Source: CAWFPR01 sp963817635
Lineage (GTDB): Bacteria > Acidobacteriota > Vicinamibacteria > Vicinamibacterales > 2-12-FULL-66-21
Assembly: GCA_963817635.1 (NCBI GenBank)
Contig: CAWFPR010000009.1
Location: 1-64,000, forward strand
DNA: 64,000 bases
Direction: 5' to 3'
This document shows positions 48,523 through 57,060 of the stretch, piece by piece (the first letter of the stretch is position 1; each line of letters starts with the position of its first letter). The translations under genes and the position numbers were made by a program. Under the pieces are notes generated by a model, which searched no databases, was not told where the DNA came from, and was given only the letters and a program-made list of their open reading frames with translations.

Positions 48523-48978
48523 GTGACGGACGAATCCTTCATGCGCACCGCCCTCAGCGAGGCCCGGGAGGCGCGGCGGCGCGGGGAAGTGCCGGTTGGG
48601 GCCGTGGTGGTCCAGGACGGCGCGGTCGTGGGCGAGGGATTCAACCAGCCCATCGGATCGCACGATCCGACCGCGCACGCGGAAATCGTCGCGATCCGCG
48701 ACGCGGGCCGGCGGACGGGGAACTACCGGCTCACGGGCGCGACGCTGTACGTCACGATCGAACCGTGCCAGATGTGCGTGGGCGCGATGATCCACGCGCG
48801 GATCGCGCGGGTCGTCTACGGCGCGACGGAGCCGAGAGCGGGCGCGATCGAATCGGCGATGCGCGCGCACGAGCATCCGTCGCTGAATCACCGGATGACG
48901 GCTGACGGCGGGGTGCTGGCCGACGAGTGCCGGGCCGTCATGCAGGGGTTCTTCCAGGAGCGTCGCGAGAAGGCGTAG
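48523..48978 (+). CDS. tadA: tRNA-specific adenosine deaminase
   Basis: This 151-residue zinc deaminase converts A34 to inosine in tRNA-Arg(ACG), and is essential in most bacteria. His52 and Glu54 in AHAEI are the catalytic site, and Cys82 and Cys85 in PCQMC complete the zinc site. VPVGAVVV and NYRLTGATLYVTIEPC are typical. The start is a GTG at 48523, because the family begins just there. It is the only clearly essential tRNA-modification gene in the window, and its expected substrate is the same tRNA-Arg(ACG) type whose 3' half appears in the repeats at 10888 and 12054. Confidence 0.95.
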   Translation: MTDESFMRTALSEAREARRRGEVPVGAVVVQDGAVVGEGFNQPIGSHDPTAHAEIVAIRDAGRRTGNYRLTGATLYVTIEPCQMCVGAMIHARIARVVYGATEPRAGAIESAMRAHEHPSLNHRMTADGGVLADECRAVMQGFFQERREKA

Positions 48979-49160
48979 CTAATAAAGCCCCTGCGGCCGC
49001 GTAGAAATGGGGCGCCTGCGGTCGCGTAGTAATAAGGCGCCTGCGGCCGCAAGCGAGGGCCGGAGGGCAGTGCCGCGGAGCGGCACCCCGAGCGCGCCGA
49101 CGAGCGGCTTGGCCGCGAGTGTCAAGACTCGAGCGGCTTGGCCGCGAGCGTAGTAATAAA
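48975..49160 (+). repeat. GC-rich repeat units with GCGTAGTAATAA motif before tRNA-Ser
   Basis: Three copies of a ~25-base unit (core CTGCGG then CGCGTAG and AATAA) lie between the tadA stop and 49050. GCGGCTTGGCCGCGAG occurs twice further on (near 49103 and 49132). The motif GCGTAGTAATAA recurs at about 49024 and immediately before the tRNA (49149). Confidence 0.65.
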
Positions 49161-49161
49161 C

Positions 49162-49252
49162 GGAGAGGTACCGAAGTGGTCGTAACGGGGGCGCCTCGAA
49201 AGCGTCTTGTCGGGTAACCGGCACGGGGGTTCGAATCCCTCCCTCTCCGCCA
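49162..49252 (+). tRNA. tRNA-Ser(CGA)
   Basis: This 91-base class II tRNA has acceptor GGAGAGG pairing with CCTCTCC. The anticodon stem-loop has loop CTCGAAA (anticodon CGA), the long variable arm is TCGGGTAACCGG-like, the T loop TTCGAAT lies between GGGGG and CCCTC-type stems, and a discriminator G and encoded CCA close it. The long variable arm and CGA anticodon identify serine. Confidence 0.95.
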
Positions 49253-49365
49253 ACCTTCGCCAACGCTCGCTTCGCGCGCGGCTCCGGCTGGCAGGCCGTG
49301 TCACGCGAGCAGCATGCGAGGTTGTCCGCCGAAGCGGCGTCAGCCGCGAAGGCCGACAAATTCTC
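49253..49365 (+). repeat. tRNA-3'-associated dispersed repeat, copy 2
   Basis: Directly after the CCA come a CTTCGC-type start, GGCTGGCAGGCC, GCGAGGTTGTC and CCGCCGAAGCGG, the same order as at 11035-11135. Confidence 0.55.
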
Positions 49366-49510
49366 CCCTCACCGCCATCCCTGTTGGCTCATCGTCCAAG
49401 TCCCCTGCCTCCAATAACTTCTGGCTGTCGTTCGCGTTCTGATCGTGTGTGACGCGTTTGTCTGACGCATCGCGCGAGTGACTCAGTTAGCGGAGAGCAA
49501 GTTGGGCAAC

Positions 49511-51000
49511 GGTGATATAATGGTGATAAATTGGTAAATGTAAAAGATAAAGGATTATGAGGGAGATAAGAGGTAAAAAGAAGAATGTTGACTGCACATA
49601 TTAAAAGGTGGATCTCGCGACGCGCGCGGTGCGGAAGCTGATCTAGGACGAGTATGACGAGCAATAGATCGACAAGACGCCGCGCGGCGACGTGATCGCC
49701 TTGGTCTCGAACGTGAGCTCGGATACTGATCGATTCTTCGACTACGACATCGGCAAGGTTGCGGTCGGCCGACGGTACCATATGGCGGATAAGAAACACG
49801 TATATCGCTGAATAATGTCCAGTCTGTTCGCCCGATTGCAGGACGAATCGTGGACCTCGGGTCGAGCGCAACAGCAAGTAGTCCGACTCGACGATGGATG
49901 ATACGAAAGTGTGACTAATCTGAAGCCGATCGGCTCCGGAAAGAAGGGAGGTGAACCGTGCTCGACAAAGGGCAGCGCAGCGAGGTCTGATAGAGAGGAT
50001 TGGCGGCGGTGCTGGCAACCGTCTCAGAAGCGGGGAAGAAAGAGGATGTAAGGTAAGAAAATGAGAGGGAGAGATAAGGTGATGGTAGAAAAAGAGGAGG
50101 AAAAGAGGGGATGGATAGGTGAGTGGTAGGATGGATAGAAAGGATTGATAGCCTATGCGCTGGAGACGCAAGGGGGCCAGCACAGTGTACATTCGCGGCG
50201 AAACCAGCGTGTCCCGGGCGATCACGTCCGTCAATGAGGATATGATGGAGAGCCGTGACAATAGCGCAGGTGGAGGCGCTGAGAGTTGCGAGAGACTACG
50301 GACTAGACATAGAGGCATCCCGCGCGCATGCCGCTGCACGTGGACCCGGCTCGCAAGTAATAATGGTCGAGAAGATCAAGGGAGGATAACACGTCCAGCA
50401 GGGACCGACATTCAATGCGAAAGGCGCAGATCTATGCGGCTCACTGCTTCGAGGTCCTGATGGTCAACTACCGCGGCTCGAAAAGATACGGCCAGGCGCT
50501 CGCGGACGCCATCTTAGGGGCTCGGGAAAATGAAAGAGTTAAGAAAATACAAATAGATTCAGAGTAAACATCACCAACCCGTCGAAAAGGAATAGTACGG
50601 GGGTAGAGATTAAAACGGACTTCATCGTCTAGAAGACGGCTAACATCACGGTGCGGGCGAAAGACTATGTCAGAAATACTAGAAACAGTACAGAGTGGGT
50701 ATGTAGAAACAAATAGACGGGAGAACTGGAGTAGAAAGAGAAAGAAGAGTAAAAGGACAAGAAAAAAGATAGGAAAATATTAGACAACAAAGATAAGAGA
50801 ATAGATCACGCAGCGTCCGATTGAACAACACGTTCGGGAGGGTAGATAGGAACGAGTCGACCGGGTCGCTGACTACAAGGCGCGTCTACGTCAAGCTAGA
50901 GAAGCGGTACAGACGGCGGACGCAGGAGCTCGTCAGCGAGACTACACGCGGAGCGACGACAACAACCTGCTCGGCCGCTACCTGGATGCGTTCGATCTCG
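49511..51000. other. Anomalous C-depleted, purine-rich tract
   Basis: From about 49.4 kb the base composition changes abruptly. The plus strand has long C-free runs (49511-49591, and 120 bases at 50032-50151) and many A/G-rich stretches (50530-50580, 50690-50800). These alternate with GC-rich pieces of normal composition that carry S9 peptidase coding sense. Such a mosaic is unlike anything else in the window and suggests a badly determined consensus or heavy decay. Confidence 0.7.
49609..50516 (+). pseudogene. Remnant of an S9 prolyl oligopeptidase-like gene
   Basis: Scattered pieces in order on the plus strand match the acidobacterial S9 (dipeptidyl aminopeptidase-like) pattern. Propeller pieces are DLATRAVRKLI, DEYDEQ, IALVSNVSSDTDRFFDYDI, and TSVNEDMMESR. 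The hydrolase-domain start is AAHCFEVLMVNYRGSKRYGQ, corresponding to the conserved VLLVNPRGSTGYGQ. Stops and frame changes interrupt them, and the spaces between pieces are C-poor filler. The Ser nucleophile region is not found. Only a fraction of a normal ~650-residue protein is represented. Confidence 0.65.
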
Positions 51001-51038
51001 GCCAGGACTGGGGGTCTAATCGGCAGATTTGGCGATAG
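50865..51038 (+). pseudogene. Unrecognised C-terminal-like coding fragment
   Basis: One plus-strand frame reads VADYKARLRQAREAVQTADA then YTRSDDNNLLGRYLDAFDLG to a TAG at 51036-51038. It has protein-like composition but no start. It overlaps the 3' end of the convergent TIR-WD40 gene by 61 bases. Confidence 0.3.
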
Positions 51039-53876
51039 GGCTGTTTGGGAAACCAACGCCTCCATTCATCGTGAGACAAGTTGCTTGTCAGGCGTGCACA
51101 GGCTTGGTCTCGGAGATCGCCCGAGCGCCAAAGCCAAAGCGCTGCGGCGTGTTCGTCATATCCAGTCAACAGGAAGCGGCCGTCGGGACTGAAAGCGGCC
51201 GAGCGGAGATAGCCCGCATCAGGAAGCTGTGCCAGGTGAACGCCGGTCACGGCATCCCATACTGTCAAGCGTCCGTGAGTGACGGTAGCGAAGGCCTCAG
51301 AAGACGGGCTGGGAACGATCTGTTCGATTTCCCCACTGGCTGTGAGCGAGAATCGTCGCTTGCCGGAAGGTATGTCCCACGCTTGCAGGTTGTCGCCTTG
51401 CGCGGTGAAAAGGACCGTCCCAGATGGGTTGAACGCGAGTCGATTCAACTCGGAGGGCATTGGGATATGGCAGAGGCGGGCCTTGCTGGCGACACTCCAG
51501 ATATCGACGAAGACCTCGTCTGGCGGTGTGTTTGTCTCGAAGGCCAATAGTCTGCCTTCGTCAGCCGTGCGCAGTAAATTAGGAGGCGTACCGTCCACAG
51601 ACGAGATCGGCTGAAGGCCCGGCAAGGTATACAACCGGCTAACGCCATCACGTTGGACAGCGAACACCTTACCCGATGGGTCGATTCGCAATTTTCCCGA
51701 AACGCCAGGCAACACAGTCACCGACGATTGGTCGATCGCAATGAGAAACAACTTGTCGCTCCATTGGGCAACCACGTGATTGGGATCAAGAAAAAACAGC
51801 TTGTCGATCACTGGAGCGCCTTGGAATTCGATGTCGCGGAGAATCTTCCCATCGAGGTCAGCGATTCTCACCAGAGATAACCGGTGAGCCGATCTCGTGG
51901 CCATGCCGAGACGCCGGCCGTCCGGGCTGAACACAACGCTGCCGCTGTCTGCGGGGAGCTCGAAGTAAGCAGGCCGGTCGGCGCGGCGCGTTTCAGAGAC
52001 GACCACCGAGCCTTCCACGCCGCCAGCGGCGAATAGGGCGCTACCAGAGCCGAAAGCGACAACTTCGGCGCCCCCGCCAACCGGCTCGCGCACCAGCTCT
52101 CTGCCGGAAGGGAGTTCCCATACGCGTGAAGTGCCGTCGTAGGAGCCCGTGCCCAGTTTTGTTCCATCGGCATCAAAGGCGACGACTGCCACAGCCGAAT
52201 CATGTTTGAGCTCCAGAACCTGGCGGCCAGTCTCCACGTTCCACACATGCGCCACACTGTCGCCGCGCGCCGCGTAAGCCAGCAGCGTCCCATCTGGAGT
52301 GATGGCGGCGTTGTAGATCCACTGCATCGGAGTCAGCGTTTCAGCCGAAGCAGCATGAGTGGCTTTCAGCAGCTGTTGGCCCGTCGTCACATCCCACACA
52401 AAAGCAAAATCTCCGCTCGAACTAGCCAAACGCCTGCCGCTTCTGCTGAATGCCAGATTGAAGGCAGCTTCACCGCCAACGAGAGTGCGAAGAAGCTTTC
52501 GACGCAATGGATCAAAGAGTAAAACGACACCTTCAGAAGATGACGCCGCGAGAAGGTCGCCGCCGGGACTGAAAGCTACGGACACGGCTTTGCCCGGACA
52601 TGTGAAATCCGCCACGAGTGCTCCACGAGCGGCATCGAAGATACGCACATGGCCATCGTCACTGGCCGTCACAAGTTGGTTGGCCTTTGGGTGGAACGCT
52701 AATTGGGCAACCGGTGCGCCATGGGAAATGCGCAGCAATTCACGACCGCCTGGCATGGCCCAGACATGAGTAATGCCAGTGCGGGTGGCGGTCGCAAGCA
52801 TCGAGTCGGAGAAGTTGAAAGCCACCGAAACGGCCGCGTTGTCATCCGACGACGCGCCCTGGGGATCGCGTGGAAGTTCGATATGGACCGCGGGCTGGTC
52901 GTCCGGCATGAAATATCCGATCGATTTGTGGTTCCCGACATCCATGAGCTGCGTGGAACCGTCATCGCGTCCTACGGCCAGGATGGCACCATCGTGTGAG
53001 AAGGCCATGTCGCGAACGCGCTCCGATGGGTTTGAGTCGTCTGGCGGGAACACTTGCGCGTTTGCCGGCAAAAGGGAAACCGCTGCCCGCAACGCCTGAT
53101 TGCCTTCGAAGGAAGGGCTCAGACGGGTCGATTCAATGGCGAGGAGCGCAGCCTCCCGGGCTCGATCCGGATTGTCGGCGAGGACTTTGGCAGAGTTCGC
53201 TGCGAGGCTGGCGGCGAGATTGTGGACCGAGGCCACTTTCACGCCCTGATTTTGACGCACGGCAATGAGTGCGATAAGGAGAATGGCGATAAGGCCCGAA
53301 GCGGCGAGCAAGCGGGCGTGACGCCGCATGCGAATATCTGCACCGTCGAGTTCGTCTTTGGGCCGGTGGTGCAGCGTGGCCGCGAGTTGCAGGACGGCTT
53401 CGTGAAAGCGCGGCTCGCGCATGCGGAAGCGAGCAGCTCCGTCTCGTGCCCAATGAAGATCGAGGAAAAGTGGCTCCTCGGCAAAGGAGCGCATAAGACT
53501 TGCCGGGAGAGAGTTCGTGCTCTCAGACGTGAAAGAGCCGGCCAGATGATCCCATTTCAGAGTTCCGCCAGTGAGCACAATCAGCACGCGCGACGTTCCG
53601 TTTCTGCCAATCCAATACTCGGACTCCTTCGCAACCCAGGGTGAGGCGGCGGCTTCAGGCGATGCAAACAAGATGAAGAATTGGGATTGATTCGAGGGCC
53701 TCGCGAATACTCGACCAAAGATCGGGATTCACAGCGAGGTTGGTTTGATCTCGAAAGATGTGTAAGGCCCGCAGCTTGTACCAGGGCCTGGCGAAAGAAT
53801 GCAGAGCCGATTGAAGAGCGGCTGCAAGGCCGCCGTCGACTGTGTGGGTGTAAGAGATGAAGGCGTTGTAGGCCAT
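50978..53876 (-). CDS. TIR-TM-WD40 repeat protein, one frameshift
   Basis: From ATG 53876 the N-terminus is a TIR domain (YNAFISYTHTVDGGLAAALQ, LHIFRDQTNLAVNPDLW). After a one-base frame change near 53670 it continues as FFILFASPEAAASPWVAKES, with Glu in the NADase-type position. A TM helix follows (LLAASGLIAILLIALIAV), then a helical conserved region with NLAASLAANSAKVLADNPDR and AREAALLAIESTRL. More than ten WD40 blades close the protein (MAFSHDGAILAVGRDDGSTQ, AFNFSDSMLATATRTGITHV, FSPGGDLLAASSSEGVVLLF). The C-terminal ACARLTSNLSHDEWRRWFP is typical. Total about 965 residues. These proteins are membrane-bound sensors with a TIR output. Base composition is lower in GC than the neighbours, which suggests acquisition by transfer. 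Confidence 0.9.
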
Positions 53877-54223
53877 CAGTTCTCAGCCAGATATACGAAG
53901 CGCTGACGGCATTGGCTGTACGGACGGGGAGCGGGCGCAAAGGTAACACACAGGATGGCGAGCGCTCCATGTATTTGGCCATTCGTCACCACGCGCGCGT
54001 CCGATCGCCCGCCCGCGCGTCGTCGTGGCTGGTGTCGGTCTGCTCGGCGGCCGGCACGCTCGAACGGCTGAGCTCAAGGCGAACGGGTCGTTCGCCGATC
54101 CCGCAGGCTCTTCAGATCCGCGCCCGGACTCCGCTATCATCAAGCTCCGGATTTCAACATGAACGTGCGTGAGCAACCACGCGGGGTACGGCCAGCCGGG
54201 CCATTCTGGGCCCGGCTCGTTCG
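53877..54223. other. Intergenic gap, no gene seen
   Basis: About 350 bases separate the divergent TIR-WD40 and glycosyltransferase genes. Composition rises back to high GC toward the right. No RNA gene, repeat or credible ORF is seen; promoters for both genes should lie here. Confidence 0.4.
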
Positions 54224-55722
54224 ATGACCCGTTCGGCGCGCCTGATCGTTCCCGCCCTGGTCGTCCTCCTCCTGGTGGCGGCGGCATTCGTCGATCACTA
54301 CTTCCGCGACGAGTTCTACTACCTGGCCTGCAGCCATCGCCTCGCGTGGGGCTACGTGGATCAGCCGCCGCTGTCGATCGCCATCCTGTGGCTCGTGCGC
54401 CACGTGGCCGGAGAGTCCCTCCTGACCCTGCGGCTGGTCGCGGCGGTCACGCTCGCGGGAACGATCCTCGTGACGGGCAGCATCGCGCGCCGTCTCGGCG
54501 GCGGCGCGTTCGCGGAACTGCTCGCCATGACGGCGGCCGCCGTGGCGCCCGCGGTCCTGGGCACCGGAAGCTACTACTCGATGAACGTCTTCGACCTGCT
54601 GCTCTGGTCGCTCGCGCTGCGGGTGTTCATCGAGTGCCTCGACACCGAACGCGCGGGCCCGTGGGTGGTGCTTGGCGTGCTGCTGGGCCTGGGCCTGCTG
54701 AACAAGATCAGCGTGCTGTGGCTCGGCGCCGGCTTGGCCGCGGCGCTGGTCCTCACGCCCGCGCGCCGTCAACTTCTCACCCGCGGACCCTACGTCGCCG
54801 CGGCGATTGCCGGCCTGATGTTCCTGCCGTACGTGATCTGGCAACTCGCGAACGGATGGCCGACGCTGGAGTTCATCCGGAACGCGAGCAGCGGGAAGAT
54901 GCAGGTGAAGACGCCGCTGTCGTTCCTCGCGGACCAGGTGATGAACCAGCACCCGGTGACGCTCCCGATCTGGGGCGGCGCGCTCATCGCCCTGTTCGTG
55001 CACCCGCGGCTGCGGCGGTATCGGGCGCTCGCGATCGTCTTTCTCACGGTCATGGCGATCCTGATCGTCAATCGCACGAGCCGCGCGGGATATCTCACGG
55101 CCGCGTTCCCCCGCTGTTCGCGGCTGGCGGTGTGCTGTGGGAATCACTGGTCCGCTCGCGCGCGGCACGGACGGCCATCATCGCGACGCTGGCAGCGGCT
55201 GGCGCCGTGACGGCGCCGCTCGCGGTGCCGATCCTCCCGATCGGCGCCTACGTCCGCTACGCGAGCGCACTGGGTATCGCTCCCTCGACTGAAGAGAAGA
55301 AGACCGTCGGCCGCCTGCCGCAGGGCCTCGCGGACCGCCAGGGCTGGGATGCGTTCGTCGATCAGGTCGCCGCCGCCTGGGACCAGTTGACGCTCGCGGA
55401 ACGCGCGTCGGCCGCCATCTTCACGGGCAACTACGGCGAAGCGGGCGCGATCGAGCGCCTCGGCGCCGGTCGCGGACTCGTCGCGATCAGCGGCCACAAC
55501 AACTACTGGCTCTGGGGGCCCCGCGGCCGCACCGGAGACGTGCTCATCGTCCTCAGCAGCCACCCCGAGCGGCTGCTGAACACGTTCGACAGCGTGCAGC
55601 GCGCCGGCGAAACGGACTGCGGCGACTGCATGCCGTACGAAAATCATGTCGGGATCTACATCTGCCGCCGTCTGAACGGGCCCATCGATCGGCTCTGGGC
55701 GCAGGTGAAGCACTACGATTGA
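54224..55722 (+). CDS. GT39/ArnT-like membrane glycosyltransferase, one frameshift
   Basis: This is a roughly 500-residue multi-pass glycosyltransferase of the PMT_2 type. The first luminal loop carries the catalytic Asp-Glu pair in YFRDEFYYLACSHRLAWGYV, then DQPPLSIAILWLV. Many TM helices follow (LLGLGLLNKISVLWLGAGLA, FLTVMAILIVNRTSRAGYLT). Near 55105 the frame changes and the protein continues with PLFAAGGVLWESLVRSRAAR to the C-terminal soluble domain with GHNNYWLWGP and ENHVGIYICRRLNGP. Such enzymes use a polyprenyl-phosphate sugar donor to modify lipid A, proteins or glycans in the periplasm. Confidence 0.85.
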
Positions 55723-55767
55723 CGTCAGTGATTCCACCGGGCACGGGAATTCCATAGACTGGGCCCC

Positions 55768-56358
55768 ATGGGTGCTGTCCAGTGGATGCGCGTGTTCGAC
55801 ACCGTCAACAACCTGACGAGGCTCGCGGACCGCTTCAAACCCCGATCGCCCGATGGGGTGGAATCGAACCCGTCGGCTGGCGGCCCGCTGGAGGCCCGAC
55901 TGGCGGGCGTCCTCGTGGCTGCGCTGAAGGAAGCGTTCGACCGCGACCGCGCGCGCATGGAGCTCGAGCGCGAGCAGGTGGACTCGGAACGCCGGCGCGC
56001 CGAGCAGCTGCTCAACGCCGAGCTGCGTCGCCAGGCCGCCGAACGGGCTCATGGACACTACCGTGTCATCGCCATGATGGCGATCGCGACCTGGATGCTC
56101 TCGGCCGCGCTGGCGGTCTGGCTGCCCGGCATGCGCGCGATTCTCCCGCGGATCGTGCTCGCGGCCGCGTGGGCGTGCGCGCTGGGCGCGCTCGGCTGCG
56201 CCTTCATGGCCGGTCAGGCGGTCTCCAACTGGACCGCCAGCGCCGCGGCGGCCGATGCCGCGGCCACGCTTCCCGAGAACCCGACCGGCGCGGCAGCGCC
56301 GTGGCTGCTGCTGATGGCTGTCGCGCTGGCCGGCGCCAGTCTGCTGGTGGCACTGTAG
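55768..56358 (+). CDS. Hypothetical membrane protein with coiled coil
   Basis: This 196-residue protein has a polar N-terminus, then a charged coiled coil (RDRARMELEREQVDSERRRA, EQLLNAELRRQAAERAHGHY). Three to four TM helices follow (VIAMMAIATWMLSAALAVWL, ILPRIVLAAAWACALGALGC, APWLLLMAVALAGASLLVAL). No family is recognised. It lies 45 bases after the glycosyltransferase gene and reads in frame throughout. Confidence 0.7.
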   Translation: MGAVQWMRVFDTVNNLTRLADRFKPRSPDGVESNPSAGGPLEARLAGVLVAALKEAFDRDRARMELEREQVDSERRRAEQLLNAELRRQAAERAHGHYRVIAMMAIATWMLSAALAVWLPGMRAILPRIVLAAAWACALGALGCAFMAGQAVSNWTASAAAADAAATLPENPTGAAAPWLLLMAVALAGASLLVAL

Positions 56359-56496
56359 GACCCGCCGTCCCTTGCAAACGAATATGGCCCAGCTTGAAAG
56401 TGTCGCGCGCGGAACGCGACGGTCAACAGATCCCTGTCTGCGCTGACGCCGCGGCCGGGCTTGCGTTCTCTTGCCCCAACTCCATAAGCTGAAGGG

Positions 56497-57060
56497 ATGA
56501 TCACCGTCTACGGCGCGGATTGGTGCGAGGACACGCGGCGCTCGCTGCGCCAGTTGAGGCGGCTTGGCGTCGCGTACCGCTACCTCAACATTGACGAAGA
56601 TCTCGAAGCCCTCGCTCGAGCGAAAGACATCAACGGCGGACACCGTCGCACTCCGACGATCGATCTCGGCCTGGGCGGCGACGCGCTCGTCGAGCCGGAC
56701 AACGACACGCTCACCGCCGCGCTCGTCGAGGTGGACCTGCTCACCGAGGCGGATGCGCACGAACGGCTGAGCGTGCAGAACGTCGGCGACTTCGAACGCG
56801 TGCTCCGCACCGGCGCGGGCGCCGCGCTGGTGCTCGCGGGGTCGGCGGCCCCGCGCGGCCTCCGCTGGCCGCTCCGCCTCGCCGGCGCGACGATGGCCCT
56901 GTCGGGGATCACCGGCTTTTGCCCGATCTACCAGAAGGCTGGCGTCACCTCGATGGACGGTCCTGGCGATCGTCCCGATGAAGCGCGCCGCACCACGTGG
57001 CTGGCTCCGCGTCAGGCGGTTCCCGATGCGGTCGCCGCGGAAGCGGAGGCCGCGAAGTGA
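56497..57060 (+). CDS. Glutaredoxin domain fused to DUF2892 membrane-like domain
   Basis: This 187-residue protein begins with a glutaredoxin-like domain: MITVYGADWCEDTRRSLRQL, with a CxxT-type monothiol active site, and the conserved TPTIDLG cis-Pro. From about residue 85 it continues with a DUF2892-like region (HERLSVQNVGDFERVLRTGA, LAGATMALSGITGFCPIYQK), common to YgaP-like proteins. It should act in thiol redox chemistry. It overlaps the glgB start by four bases (GTGA). Confidence 0.8.
   Translation: MITVYGADWCEDTRRSLRQLRRLGVAYRYLNIDEDLEALARAKDINGGHRRTPTIDLGLGGDALVEPDNDTLTAALVEVDLLTEADAHERLSVQNVGDFERVLRTGAGAALVLAGSAAPRGLRWPLRLAGATMALSGITGFCPIYQKAGVTSMDGPGDRPDEARRTTWLAPRQAVPDAVAAEAEAAK

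Noticed and set aside
49511..51000. Diversity-generating retroelement or mutagenised variable region
   Set aside because: No reverse transcriptase, template repeat or adenine-specific pattern was found; C depletion plus scattered stops fits poor consensus or decay better.
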